Shown here: positions 38,544-48,243 of the stretch, one piece after another
How the letters are laid out: every line of letters starts with the position of its first letter
How positions within the stretch are numbered: position 1 is the first letter of the stretch
DNA from: a virus
Virus record (IMG/VR): IMGVR_UViG_3300043496_000175
Location: 1-64,000 of that record
Direction: 5' to 3' (one strand)
Length of the DNA: 64,000 nt
The notes under the pieces: model-generated
Database searches by the model: none
What the model was told of the DNA's origin: nothing
Seen by the model: only the letters and a program-made list of their open reading frames with translations
Program-made: the position numbers and the translations under genes

Positions 38544-40160
38544 ATGACCCCCGAAGAACTCGCAGCCCTGACCAACTCGGAGCTGCACACGCTCGAAGAG
38601 AAGTTGATCTCTGACTTCGATGTCGCTGACAAGGCCGACGCCGACGCCGACATCATCCGCATCGCCAAGGAACTCAAGGCCGTCCGCGCCGACGTTTCCC
38701 GCCGCATCGCAGAGGCCCCCGTCCCGGAAGAGACCGAGACCGAGCAGCCCGCAGCGGACGAGGAGGCCGTCGTTGAGGCAGAAGCTCCCGCAGAACCAGC
38801 AGAGGTTGCCCCGGTCGCGGAGGCTGCCGAAACCACCACCGTCACTGCACAGGAAGGAACCCCAGTGGCCGCAAGCGCAACTGTCGCCGTCCCCCGTGGC
38901 TCCGAGCCCGTCGTGGCTTCGGCTGCTGCCTCTCGGGTCTACGCCGGAGCTGACCTCTCCGGCATCCACGTAGGAGCTGAGTTCTCCGACAAGCAGCAGC
39001 TTGCGGAAGCCTTCTCCAAGCGGATCCACGCGCTGAGCCGGGTCCACGGCGGCGACGGCGAGCAGGTGCTGGTTGCCAGCATCAAGCTCGATGACGTCGC
39101 CCCGGAGCGGACCTTGTCCCGGGATGACCCGTACGCCAACATGGACAAGATCGAGGCCGTCACCGACCCCGACGCCATCACCGCCGCCGGTGGCTGCTGC
39201 GCCCCGCTGGTCACCCGATATGACCTGTTCGACTGCGGCGGCGACACCTCCCGCCCGGTCCGGGACTCCCTGGCTTCCTTCCGCGCCGACCGTGGCGGGA
39301 TCCGGTTCTACCGTGGACCGGCCCTGGCCGACCTGCAGGGCGCGCTCGGGTTCTGGACCTGCCAGGACGACACCGACGCCGACATCGACACCCCGTCCAC
39401 CTGGAAGGTGTGCGCGCGGATCGAATGCCCGCCGGAGGAAACCGCCGAACTGCAGGCCATCACGATGTGTCTGACGTTCGGCGTACTGCAGTCCCGGATC
39501 TTCCCGGAGACCGTCACCGCCAACAACAAGCTGGCCCTGGTCGCCCAGGCCCGCTTGGCTGATTCCGCTCTGCTCGCACAGATCAAGGCCGGTTCGCTGG
39601 CCATCGCGGACTCTGGCTCCCCGCTCGGAGCGGTCCGTGACCTGCTCGACACCATCGGCCGCGCCGCGATCTACTTCCGCGACCGGTACCGGATCAAGAA
39701 TGTCCCGCTCCGCGCGATCATCCCTTCCTGGGTGGTCGAGGTGCTGCGCGGCGATCTGGTCAAGGGCGAGTTCGCCGGGCGGACCCCGTCGGAGTTCTTC
39801 GGAATCTCCGAGGACGAGGTCAAGTCCTTCTTCAGCCAGCGGAATATCAACGTCACCTGGGCCCTGGACTCCAGCGCCCCGGCCGCCCTGGGTGGCGGCT
39901 TCTACACCGCAGCCACCACGGCCATTCCGGCCTGGCCGACGTCGGTGCAGTGGGCGCTGTTCCCGGAAGGTACCTGGCTGCATCTGGACGGTGGCTCGCT
40001 GGATCTCGGCATCGTCCGGGATTCTTCGCTGATCCGGGTCAACGACTACATGCAGTTCAGCGAGACCTTCGAGTCGGTGGTCAACATCGGCTGCGAGTCC
40101 ATGTGGATCACGTCCACGATCGACGTCTCGGGCAAGTCCCAGGGCCCGATCGCAGGCTGA
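38544..40160 (+). CDS. Major capsid protein with N-terminal scaffold-like segment
   Basis: A 538-residue protein from ATG 38544. The first ~110 residues are acidic and repetitive (TETEQPAADEEAVVEAEAPAE), acting as a fused scaffold/delta domain. The HK97-like capsid follows from about residue 120: YAGADLSGIHVGAEFSDKQQ, the FYRGPALADLQGALGFWTCQDD E-loop region, then P-domain helices (AELQAITMCLTFGVLQSRIF), and 'SWVVEVLRGDLVKGEF'. It is the most abundant virion protein. Terminators on either side suggest separate high-level expression. Confidence 0.88.
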   Translation: MTPEELAALTNSELHTLEEKLISDFDVADKADADADIIRIAKELKAVRADVSRRIAEAPVPEETETEQPAADEEAVVEAEAPAEPAEVAPVAEAAETTTVTAQEGTPVAASATVAVPRGSEPVVASAAASRVYAGADLSGIHVGAEFSDKQQLAEAFSKRIHALSRVHGGDGEQVLVASIKLDDVAPERTLSRDDPYANMDKIEAVTDPDAITAAGGCCAPLVTRYDLFDCGGDTSRPVRDSLASFRADRGGIRFYRGPALADLQGALGFWTCQDDTDADIDTPSTWKVCARIECPPEETAELQAITMCLTFGVLQSRIFPETVTANNKLALVAQARLADSALLAQIKAGSLAIADSGSPLGAVRDLLDTIGRAAIYFRDRYRIKNVPLRAIIPSWVVEVLRGDLVKGEFAGRTPSEFFGISEDEVKSFFSQRNINVTWALDSSAPAALGGGFYTAATTAIPAWPTSVQWALFPEGTWLHLDGGSLDLGIVRDSSLIRVNDYMQFSETFESVVNIGCESMWITSTIDVSGKSQGPIAG

Positions 40161-40202
40161 CCGATTCCTTTACAAACTGACCAGTAGGAAAGGAATCGGA
40201 TC

Positions 40203-41351
40203 ATGGCTTACATTCAGGACAACGCCGCATCGGTCCGAGGTGTCGCGCTTCGCGCTACGCGCCTCGGGGCGGACGGTGCTCCTGTGGTCGGCACCGAGTG
40301 TGACGTCTACCTTTCCGGTGGGTTCATCAACTTCAGCTTCACCCCTGAGTACTCCGAGGGTGATGAGGTCGAGGTCAAGAACGCCGCCGGTGAGGTCTGC
40401 GTCTACTACAAGCTGCCGGACACGCTCAAGAACGTCACCACCAACCTGGAGATCTGTGATCCAGACCCGATTCTGACCCAGATGCTGGTCGGCGGTGCGG
40501 TGCTGGAGTCAGAGTTCAACTCCCCGCTGGCCCCGATCGGTGCCGAGTCCGGGGACACCGTGGCCTCCGGCTACGCCGCTGAGTTCATCGGCGTGGAAGC
40601 CAACCCCTACGGTGTGGCGATCGAAATCTGGGCGCAGGCGGTCGTCGGCGGCAAGGCGGCCAACACCGCCCCGTACTGGCACTACGTCTTCCCGTTCATG
40701 AAGTTCCGTCTCGACGGCGACCGTGTCGTGGAGAACGGTGCGCTGGCAACGGTGTTCGCCGGAACCGGCGGCGGCAACGCCGCCTTCGGTCGCGGTCCGA
40801 ACATGGACCTGGCCGACGTCTCCCCGGCTCCGGCCGACGGAGCGTTCGACTGGGGCTTCCCGTCCTACACCGAGCGTCCGTACCTGTACGCGCGGGCGAT
40901 GACCGGCCCGATCGGGCTGCGGGGCTGCTTCACCAACCTCGGTATCCCGGTCACCGCGATCACCGCTGGCTCCCCGGCCACCTACACCCCGGTGGACGCC
41001 ACTCGACCGGCCACGCTGGGAGCGCTCACCGATCTGGGGGCATTGGGCAACACCACGGCGTGGACCACGGGACAGTACGTTGTTCTTGCAGACGGCAGTG
41101 AGAGCTATTGGGATGGGAACTCGTGGGAATATGGGCGCAAGCCTGGCACCACGATTACCGCTACCAGTGCGGTGGCTGGCGATCCCGGCCATTACCTGCC
41201 CAGCGGTGCGGCGAACCCGGCGAACCTCGCGGGTCTGTCCAGCGTTACGGCTTCCCCGAGCACTGCGTGGACGACGGGGCAGTTCGTCAACGTGGCGGAC
41301 GGTACCAAGGCGCACTGGACTTCCAGCGCGTGGGCCGCAGGCGAAGCCTGA
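40203..41351 (+). CDS. Probable major tail tube protein with C-terminal duplicated modules
   Basis: A 382-residue protein from ATG 40203 after AGGAAAGGAATC. Residues 1-250 are a beta-rich fold (GFINFSFTPEYSEGDEVEVK), like tail tube proteins. Two tandem C-terminal modules of ~58 residues follow; each has AWTTGQ-(Y/F)V and ADG with a later W..W (positions about 41058 and 41265). Such repeats decorate actinophage tail tubes. The gene's position between capsid and connectors also allows a capsid-decoration protein, so identity is moderate. Confidence 0.6.
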   Translation: MAYIQDNAASVRGVALRATRLGADGAPVVGTECDVYLSGGFINFSFTPEYSEGDEVEVKNAAGEVCVYYKLPDTLKNVTTNLEICDPDPILTQMLVGGAVLESEFNSPLAPIGAESGDTVASGYAAEFIGVEANPYGVAIEIWAQAVVGGKAANTAPYWHYVFPFMKFRLDGDRVVENGALATVFAGTGGGNAAFGRGPNMDLADVSPAPADGAFDWGFPSYTERPYLYARAMTGPIGLRGCFTNLGIPVTAITAGSPATYTPVDATRPATLGALTDLGALGNTTAWTTGQYVVLADGSESYWDGNSWEYGRKPGTTITATSAVAGDPGHYLPSGAANPANLAGLSSVTASPSTAWTTGQFVNVADGTKAHWTSSAWAAGEA

Positions 41352-41368
41352 TAGTGCACGACTGGCTG

Positions 41369-41400
41369 AGCGCCCTCCCCTCTCTGGAGGGGAGGGCGCT
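41369..41400 (+). terminator. Terminator after tail-tube gene
   Basis: AGCGCCCTCCCC (41369-41380) and GGGGAGGGCGCT (41389-41400) form a perfect 12-bp stem followed by TTGCTTT. Confidence 0.85.
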
Positions 41401-41429
41401 TTGCTTTCTGCGATGGAGAGGTGCGCGGC

Positions 41430-42185
41430 ATGATTTGGCTCAACCCGCTGGATCCGGCAGTTCGGTCCGCTGTTGTCTCAGGAGGGTGGGGGAAGGCCCC
41501 TCACAGTGAAGATGGCCATCCTTTAGCCACCGAAGACGGCATGGACCTGATCACTGTCGCGCTGCAGGTGGCCAGTGAGCTGCTCACCCCTCTGGCTGCC
41601 TACACCGTGCATCCGGCCGGTATCGCCACCGAAGACTTCACCGCCACTCCTGTTCCACACCGGCTCTCGGTCAACTACACCCCGGTTCGCAGGGTGATCA
41701 GCATCGAGCGGGTGCTGGAGGATGAGCTGGTCGAACTGGACACCGTTTGGACTCTGACAGGCAATGACATCCGGTTCCCCCGAACCCGCAGCGTCATCGG
41801 GCTGCTTTGCGAGCCGAGCCGTTACGGTGAAACCCTTCGCGTGACCTACCAGTTCGGCTCCACTATCACCTACTCCGCACGCCGCGCCGTGATCACCCTG
41901 GCGCACCAGATCTGGCTGGAAGCCGCTGGCTGCGATGAATGCGGCGAGTGTGAGCTTCCGGGCCGCACCACCTCCGTGCAGCGTGAAGGCATCTCCTACA
42001 CAATTCTGGACCCCCAGGACTACCTCCGGGACGGCAAGACCGGACTGCCGTCAGTAGACCTTTGGATTTCCACAGCCAATCCCCGTCGGGCTCTTCGGCC
42101 TTCTGCCGTCTACACGCCTGACAGCCCTCCGCCGAGCAACGTCAGCGTCCAAACGGTCCGTCCGGTATGGGTAGCTGGTGTTTAG
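41430..42185 (+). CDS. Head-tail connector/adaptor-like protein
   Basis: A 251-residue protein, start MIWLNPLDPA at ATG 41430 set by GGAGAGG. The LDPAVRSAVVSGGWGKAPHS opening and 'RRVISIERVLEDELVELDTV' with a C-x-E-C-E-L-P cysteine cluster (ECGECELPGRTTS) resemble actinophage head-to-tail adaptors of the HK97 gp6 type. It joins the portal to the tail in the completed head. Confidence 0.65.
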   Translation: MIWLNPLDPAVRSAVVSGGWGKAPHSEDGHPLATEDGMDLITVALQVASELLTPLAAYTVHPAGIATEDFTATPVPHRLSVNYTPVRRVISIERVLEDELVELDTVWTLTGNDIRFPRTRSVIGLLCEPSRYGETLRVTYQFGSTITYSARRAVITLAHQIWLEAAGCDECGECELPGRTTSVQREGISYTILDPQDYLRDGKTGLPSVDLWISTANPRRALRPSAVYTPDSPPPSNVSVQTVRPVWVAGV

Positions 42186-42278
42186 GATCAAGAACGGCCG
42201 GTCCTTATGTCGAGGCCCGGCTGGGCCCGGTGAGCACGACGGTGGGAGCCGGGCCACCTACGGTACGGAGGGACGATC

Positions 42279-42797
42279 ATGACTGAGGTCGTCTACTCCC
42301 GGGGCATCACGCCGGACTACACCATGTCCCTGGCTCCCTCACCTGAGATCACGCTCTACCAAATGGCGGAGCTGCTGCTGAATCGCACCCGCCAGGCGTT
42401 CGAGGAACGAGGCGTGCTGCTGCCGGGACGGCAGATCATCTACATGCCCCCAGCGGTAGTGGACTGTGAGCAGCTCGCGGTGCTAATCGGTGGCTACGCC
42501 CCGACCCCTCCGTGGGAAGAAACGATGACGTGTTCCTCCATCCGGTGGATGGGGAACTTCGACGTGGCGATCTCCAGGGCCACACCAGCCATGCCGAAGC
42601 GGGACAAGGCTCCGACACCCATCGAGATGGGAAAGGCCGCTCAGATCGCCTCAGACGATCTGGAGGGCCTGCTGCGCGTGGTGCAGGGTCTGGGTGAGAT
42701 CGGGCCGGAGTTCCAGCTCGACTCTGGAGCCCCCAACGGCGGCTTCCAGACCACCGTCCTGCATATCCAGCTTCCGTCCTTCGGCGGCCTGGACTGA
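42279..42797 (+). CDS. Tail terminator-like protein
   Basis: A 172-residue protein from ATG 42279 (GGAGGGACGATC). The N-terminal helix-strand pattern and 'RWMGNFDVAISRATPAMPKR' strand are typical of neck/tail-terminator proteins. Conserved order adaptor, terminator, tail completion supports this. About 90 bp upstream is non-coding. Confidence 0.6.
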   Translation: MTEVVYSRGITPDYTMSLAPSPEITLYQMAELLLNRTRQAFEERGVLLPGRQIIYMPPAVVDCEQLAVLIGGYAPTPPWEETMTCSSIRWMGNFDVAISRATPAMPKRDKAPTPIEMGKAAQIASDDLEGLLRVVQGLGEIGPEFQLDSGAPNGGFQTTVLHIQLPSFGGLD

Positions 42798-42800
42798 CTC

Positions 42801-43244
42801 GTGGCCACCTACCGAGTGATCATCTACCGGCCGGTGGTGAACCAGTTCCGAGGATGGACCGGGCCCGTGGGTCAGAGCACGCTGCGGCTTGCGCGGATGG
42901 CTCGGAATCGGCAGGTCGCGCTGGTGGGCAAGAAGTCCGGCCGCCTGGCCGACTCGATCAGCGTCGGGGCCCGGACCTACTGGTCCCGAGGCATCCAGAC
43001 CACCGTGGGAGCCAACGCTGGGCAGCGCACCAGAGGCGGGTACGGCGGCTACGCGGTGATGAATGAGGAAGGCACCCTGCCGCACCGCATCACGCCGAAG
43101 AAGCCCGGTGGCCAGTTGATCTTCTACTGGGCCAAGGTCGGCCGAGTTGTACACCTGAACGGGGTGAATCATCCCGGGAACAGGGCATACCATTGGGCCA
43201 CGCGAGGCATGGCCGCAGCTATGGCCACATGGCGGCGGAGTTGA
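42801..43244 (+). CDS. HK97 gp10-like tail completion protein
   Basis: A 147-residue protein from GTG 42801. TWSRGIQTTVGANAGQRTRGGYGGYA and 'YAVMNEEGTLPHRITPKKPGG' match the gp10-like tail completion family, which contains an 'ayavenGtrph.I.pk' pattern. It caps or seals the head-tail joint. Confidence 0.8.
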   Translation: MATYRVIIYRPVVNQFRGWTGPVGQSTLRLARMARNRQVALVGKKSGRLADSISVGARTYWSRGIQTTVGANAGQRTRGGYGGYAVMNEEGTLPHRITPKKPGGQLIFYWAKVGRVVHLNGVNHPGNRAYHWATRGMAAAMATWRRS

Positions 43245-43264
43245 TGAGATGAGATGGAGATCAG

Positions 43265-43726
43265 ATGGCGAGTAAGACGTTCCGCGTCGCAGTGCAGACG
43301 GAGAGAATCAGCTTCACGCTGGAGTACCTGCAGGGCGGCAAGCCCGCCAGCAAGGTGTTCAACTGCCGCCCCACCGTTCCGGTCGGGCTGATCCTGCAGT
43401 TCGCGGACATCGGCAGCATGAAGGACGAAGACGAATCGTCCGGTGCTGTGGCGATCGACATGATCAAGCAGCTCTACCAGGCCGCGATCGTGCCGGAAGA
43501 GTTCCCGGCGTTCGAGGCACTTCTCGATGATCCCGACGCGGGCATCACCGTAGACATGTACTCCGAGATCGCTGGGTGGTTGGCCGGTGAGTACACGGCC
43601 CGCCCTACTGGAGAGAACTCGGAAAGTTCGCGACCAGCTTCCTCGTCTGGGACCGACTCGACGGTTGGTGCCTCTCCCGTGGTATTGAGCTACTCGAAGT
43701 CGGTGCCAGTAGAGGCTTCGGCCTGA
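43265..43726 (+). CDS. Tail assembly chaperone, short product (G-like)
   Basis: A 153-residue protein from ATG 43265. Position between tail completion and tape measure and the acidic helical C-terminus are typical of the gpG-type chaperone. The reading frame near 43591-43627 overlaps the T-like extension, as in other siphoviruses. Confidence 0.8.
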   Translation: MASKTFRVAVQTERISFTLEYLQGGKPASKVFNCRPTVPVGLILQFADIGSMKDEDESSGAVAIDMIKQLYQAAIVPEEFPAFEALLDDPDAGITVDMYSEIAGWLAGEYTARPTGENSESSRPASSSGTDSTVGASPVVLSYSKSVPVEASA

Positions 43727-43893
43727 TCGAATACTGGATGGAAGACACCGGTGCGATCAGCAAGGAAGAGCACGAAGCCAGGGAGAACTTCCGTACTTCT
43801 CTGGTGAGATTGGGTAAGCAGGTCACCGACCAGCAAGAGGGCAGGGGTCCAGACCTTTCGATGGTCCCACCGCATTTGGTGGGGAAGCGATAG
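43591..43893 (+). CDS. Tail assembly chaperone extension (T-like), by frameshift
   Basis: Frame -1 relative to 43265-43726 is open from 43591 to a stop at 43893 and encodes a conserved-looking segment (GKFATSFLVWDRLDGWCLSR, then GFGLIEYWMED). No start codon and ribosome-binding site precede it, so it is likely made as a G-T fusion. The likely slip region is about 43610-43627, near CTCGGAAAG, but no canonical heptamer is present in the right phase. The longer fusion would be about 209 residues. Confidence 0.65.
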   Translation, partial: VHGPPYWRELGKFATSFLVWDRLDGWCLSRGIELLEVGASRGFGLIEYWMEDTGAISKEEHEARENFRTSLVRLGKQVTDQQEGRGPDLSMVPPHLVGKR

Positions 43894-43908
43894 ATCGGAG
43901 GCACTGCC

Positions 43909-46900
43909 ATGGTGGTCGTCGGAGAAGCGGTAGTTCGCCTTCGGGTGATCAGTGACCGCCTTGCCTCTGACATCCGCGAGGCCGTCAAAAAGGGCCTCTC
44001 CGACGCCAACGCCGACATCGATGCCGAAGGTGAAAAGGCCGGTGACTCCTTCGGTGAAGGCGTCAAGAAGGGCATCCGCAAGCAGACCAAGAAAATCGGC
44101 AAGGAGATCGAGCTTACGGCTCGACGCTTCACGGCCGACGCCAGCGGTGTCATCGATGATGAGGGTGACCGGCTGGGCCGCCAGTTCACCACCTCCATCA
44201 GCAAGGGCCTGTCTGATAGCGGTGGCTGGGCGGAAGTAGTTCGAGTCACCCAGGAGAACTTCGAGCGGGTCTCCGAGAATGTCCGGACCGTCGGGGAAGA
44301 CGCCGGGAAGTCCTACACCGACGGCGTCCGACGGCAGCTCACCGCCGGGATGAAGGAGATCGGTCCCGGCATTCAGGACGATGTTCGCCGCGCGTTCCAC
44401 ATGCGCCCCGGGGACATCGATGACGACGGCGAGATAGCCGCACAAGGCTTCGGGGACGGGATCGACAAGGGTCTCCGAAGCCGGTTCGCCAAGGTTCGGC
44501 AGTCCGTGGATGACATGGCCAATGACATGGCCTCGCGTCTCGGCAATAACTACAGGTCCTTCCAGGACTTCGGTTCAAAAGCTGCCACCAATGTCAGGGA
44601 CTCCTTCAGGAATCAAATGAAGGAAGTCCGGCAGTCCATCAAGGACGAGTTCACCGGCATTACTCGTAACCTCCGGTTGGGGCTTCCAGACTTCGATCGA
44701 GTTGGACGGGAAGCAGGGGAAGCAACTACCCGGGGTGTCCGCCGGGGCTTGCTGAGAGACCGCGCCACCATGTTCAAGGCCTTCTCCGGTCTTGGTGGCG
44801 ACTTCATGCGGCACTTCAACTTGGGTATCGGCGCGGCCCGTATGGGTCCGGCCATCATCTCCCTGGTCGCCCTCGCTGCCCCCTCGGTGCTGTCCGCCGC
44901 TGCCGGTCTGGCCACCGCGCTCGGTGCCCAGCTCGTCTCTGGTATCGCTGCTCTTGGTCCGGCAGTAGCAGGAGCCGGAGGTGTAGCGGCAGCAGGATTG
45001 GCCACTCTGGCATTGAACGTCGGCTTGGTGATGGCTGCATTCAAGGCCGGGAACCCTGAGATCGATGCGGCCACAGAGAAACTCAAAGGTCTTGGAAAAG
45101 TCCTGGGGACTCCGATCGCCAACGGCATGGCGAAGGGATTCACCTCCTTTGTCGATGATCTCGGATCCGTTCTTCCACAGATCAACGACCTGCTGGCCGA
45201 GACTGGCGCGGCGTTCGGCAGAGTCTTCACCAAACTCGGTGAGACGATCAAGAGCGGTGACAACCTGGATCGGATCAGAGGGATCCTGGCCACCAACAAC
45301 TCGTTCATCGACAAGTTCGGTGACGGTCTGGCTGGTCTCACCACTTCCTTCCTGATTCTGTGGGACGCGGCGAAGCCGTTTATCGATGCCATCGGCAACG
45401 CCATTGCACAGTTCGGGACCTGGGCTCAGGCCACGTTAGAGGCAAAGGAAGCCAACGGGGAACTGGCCTCCTTCATGGAGACCACCCTGGCCCGCTTCAA
45501 GGAGGTTGCCAGCTCCATCGGAGACGTGCTCGTCGGTCTCTACAACATCGGCAAAGCCGCTGAGCCGTTCGGCCGGTCCATGGGGGATCTCAGCGAAAAG
45601 TTCCGCGCCTGGACGGAGAGTGATACCGGTCAAGAGAAGATGACCAAGTTCTTCGAGAAGGCACACATCCTGGCCGGTGGCCTGGCAGACATGTTCTCCG
45701 GCATCGGCAGTGCATTCGCCAACGCCTTCATCAACATTGATCCCGGGCCGATCCTTGAAGTCTTCCGCATCATCGGGGACAAGATGGCCCCAGCACTGGC
45801 GGAGCTGTGGAACCAGGTGCAGTCCGGGGCTGGTCAGAACTTGGTCAAGATCTTCGATAACCTCGCCACCGCGCTGCAAAAGATCGCTGACAACGGCAGT
45901 TTCGAGATCATCGCCAAGTTCATCTCGGACATGCTGGTCAAGATCAGCGAGTTCATTGCCTCCGACTTTGGAGCCACCATCGCTGGCTGGCTGATCCCAC
46001 TGACGCTGTTTGGCGGGCTGTTCACCAGCCTCATCGGACCGATCACCACCGTGCTCGGACTGTTGTCTGGTCCGGCCTTGGCGGTGGCTGCCGTCATCGC
46101 TGCCATTGCCGGGTTCTTCGTGTTGGTGTGGACGCAGTCCGAAGCCTTCCGGACCTCGATCGAAGGACTGGTCACCACCCTCGGTGGCACCTTCTCCAGC
46201 ATCTGGGACGAGATATGGCCCAAGGTGCAGCGGCTGTGGGAAGTGGTTGTCAAGCTGGCGCAGGCGGTGGGTGATCGGCTCGGTCCAGTGATCGAGTTCC
46301 TGACCCCGATCATCGCTGCTGCGTTCGAGACCCTTGGCACCATCTTCGGTTTCATCATCGACCACGTCACCGAAGTGATCGACTTCGTCGCCAACATCCT
46401 CAATGGGGATTGGGCAGCAGCTTGGGACAACGTCGTCGCGATCGTGCAGAACGTCTGGGACCTGCTGGTGGACCTGTTCGGTGACATCATCGCCGGGATC
46501 GGTGAATGGTTCGGCAAGATCCCAGAGGTTCTCGGCGGGGTTTGGGAGCGGATCGAGGACGGGGCGGTCAAGGCTTGGGAAGACTTGTTGACTTGGCTTG
46601 AGGGGATCTGGAACGACATCGTTGCAGCAGCAACACAGATCTGGAGTAATATCACTGGCTTCTTCTCAGGCATCTGGAACGACATTGTTGTTGCAGCAGA
46701 ACAAGTTTGGACCAACATCACTGACTCCTTCTCCAAGGGCTGGGAAGGATTGAAGTCGTTCTTCTCCACTTTGGGGGGAGAGTTGCGGAAGATCTGGGAT
46801 GTGATCTGGGCATTCGCTGTATTGCCGTTGGAGATCACCTGGAACCTGATCATGCTGATCTGGAACGGGATCAAGGACGGCCTGTTCGAGGCGTGGAACT

Positions 46901-48243
46901 GGATCAAGACCAAGGCCGAAGAGATCTGGAACGGGATCAAGGACTTCTTCGGCGGCATCTGGAACGGTGTCTCTGAAGCAGCCACTGAGGCCTGGGACAT
47001 CATCACCACTGAGCTGTCCGAGAAGTGGGAGGGTGTCAAGACCAAGGCGTCGGAGATCTGGAATGGGATCACCGAGTTCTTCTCTGGTATCTGGGATGGC
47101 ATTGCCACCAAGGCATCTGAGGTGTGGGAGACCGTCTCCACCTTCCTGTCGGAGAAGTGGGAGAGTATCCGTCTCGCGGCCGAGACAGCCTGGAACACCA
47201 TCACCACGTTCTTCGCCGGTATCTGGGACGGTATCTCTGCCAAGGCCAGTGAGGTGTGGGACACGATCACCACCTTCCTCAGTGAGAAGTGGGAAGGGAT
47301 CAGGGTTGCCGCTGAAACGGTCTGGAACACTGTCTCAACCTTCTTCACCACCAAGTGGAACGAGATCTCAGCTACCTTCCATTCGATCGTTGATCCCCTG
47401 GTTGATTGGCTTGGGCAGCGGTGGAACGACATCAAGGCTGCAGCGGAGACAGTCTGGAACAACATTTCGTCGTTCTTCTCGACCAAGTGGACTGAGATCA
47501 CCAACATCTTCCACACTGCAGTGGAAGCGGTGAAACAATGGCTCTCTGATCGCTGGGAAGACATCAAGAGCGCTGCGCAGACGGCGTGGGACACTCTTTC
47601 TGGTCTTGCACGTACAGCCTGGGAGAACGTCAGTAAGGCCATTCATGAGGTTGTGGATCCGATTCTCGGATGGCTGTCCGAGCGTTGGGAAGACATCAAG
47701 AGCGCCGTCACCACAGCGTTCGATGCTCTTGCTGGCCCGGTACGTGCTGCGTGGGACGCGGTTTACAGTGCCATCGTGGAGCCAGTTGTCAACGCTTTCA
47801 CTACTTTGAACGGGTGGATCACTAGCATCAAGGAACTGATCCAAGGAGCTTGGGACTTCGTCACCGGCAAGGTGGACGACATCAACGCCAAGATCGGTGA
47901 GGCTGCCACAGCGCAAGCTGAGTTCAACGCTGCGCACCCCGGAGGAGACGCTGGTATCTTCGCACCAGCCGCTGCCGAAGGCGGCATCCTCCGCCCAACG
48001 CCGGGTGGACAGATGGTGCGCGTGGCGGAGGCCGGGCAGGCCGAACGTATCGAGCCACTGGATGCCACCGGCCTGTCGCAGCGTGACCACGCCATCATCG
48101 AGAAACTCAGCGGAGCTGTCGGCGGCGGCAACACCATCATCGTCAAGATCGGGGAGACCGAGCTGACTCAGATCGTTGACACCCGCGTCGTCCGAAACAA
48201 TGAGCGCACGGGCAGAAGCCTGCGGAACGGAGTGCGGGTCTGA
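43909..48243 (+). CDS. Tape measure protein (1444 aa)
   Basis: The longest gene of the window, ATG 43909 after GGAGGCACTGCC. N-terminal ~260 residues are helical and charged. Hydrophobic spans lie around residues 310-360 and 690-745. From about residue 890 to 1290 there are many imperfect W-x(2-3)-I repeats (for example SEKWEGVKTKASEIWNGI), followed by a C-terminal domain. It sets tail length and probably crosses the membrane with the DNA. At roughly 1.5 angstrom per residue the tail would be near 200 nm; this is a rule-of-thumb estimate. Confidence 0.92.
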   Translation: MVVVGEAVVRLRVISDRLASDIREAVKKGLSDANADIDAEGEKAGDSFGEGVKKGIRKQTKKIGKEIELTARRFTADASGVIDDEGDRLGRQFTTSISKGLSDSGGWAEVVRVTQENFERVSENVRTVGEDAGKSYTDGVRRQLTAGMKEIGPGIQDDVRRAFHMRPGDIDDDGEIAAQGFGDGIDKGLRSRFAKVRQSVDDMANDMASRLGNNYRSFQDFGSKAATNVRDSFRNQMKEVRQSIKDEFTGITRNLRLGLPDFDRVGREAGEATTRGVRRGLLRDRATMFKAFSGLGGDFMRHFNLGIGAARMGPAIISLVALAAPSVLSAAAGLATALGAQLVSGIAALGPAVAGAGGVAAAGLATLALNVGLVMAAFKAGNPEIDAATEKLKGLGKVLGTPIANGMAKGFTSFVDDLGSVLPQINDLLAETGAAFGRVFTKLGETIKSGDNLDRIRGILATNNSFIDKFGDGLAGLTTSFLILWDAAKPFIDAIGNAIAQFGTWAQATLEAKEANGELASFMETTLARFKEVASSIGDVLVGLYNIGKAAEPFGRSMGDLSEKFRAWTESDTGQEKMTKFFEKAHILAGGLADMFSGIGSAFANAFINIDPGPILEVFRIIGDKMAPALAELWNQVQSGAGQNLVKIFDNLATALQKIADNGSFEIIAKFISDMLVKISEFIASDFGATIAGWLIPLTLFGGLFTSLIGPITTVLGLLSGPALAVAAVIAAIAGFFVLVWTQSEAFRTSIEGLVTTLGGTFSSIWDEIWPKVQRLWEVVVKLAQAVGDRLGPVIEFLTPIIAAAFETLGTIFGFIIDHVTEVIDFVANILNGDWAAAWDNVVAIVQNVWDLLVDLFGDIIAGIGEWFGKIPEVLGGVWERIEDGAVKAWEDLLTWLEGIWNDIVAAATQIWSNITGFFSGIWNDIVVAAEQVWTNITDSFSKGWEGLKSFFSTLGGELRKIWDVIWAFAVLPLEITWNLIMLIWNGIKDGLFEAWNWIKTKAEEIWNGIKDFFGGIWNGVSEAATEAWDIITTELSEKWEGVKTKASEIWNGITEFFSGIWDGIATKASEVWETVSTFLSEKWESIRLAAETAWNTITTFFAGIWDGISAKASEVWDTITTFLSEKWEGIRVAAETVWNTVSTFFTTKWNEISATFHSIVDPLVDWLGQRWNDIKAAAETVWNNISSFFSTKWTEITNIFHTAVEAVKQWLSDRWEDIKSAAQTAWDTLSGLARTAWENVSKAIHEVVDPILGWLSERWEDIKSAVTTAFDALAGPVRAAWDAVYSAIVEPVVNAFTTLNGWITSIKELIQGAWDFVTGKVDDINAKIGEAATAQAEFNAAHPGGDAGIFAPAAAEGGILRPTPGGQMVRVAEAGQAERIEPLDATGLSQRDHAIIEKLSGAVGGGNTIIVKIGETELTQIVDTRVVRNNERTGRSLRNGVRV

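Noticed and set aside
42186-42278. A possible small gene between connector and tail terminator
   Set aside because: Only very short ORFs (for example MSRPGWAR) with no ribosome-binding site.
45834-47642. Antisense 602-aa ORF over the tape measure
   Set aside because: Mirror of the W-rich repeats; no start signal and no leftward context.
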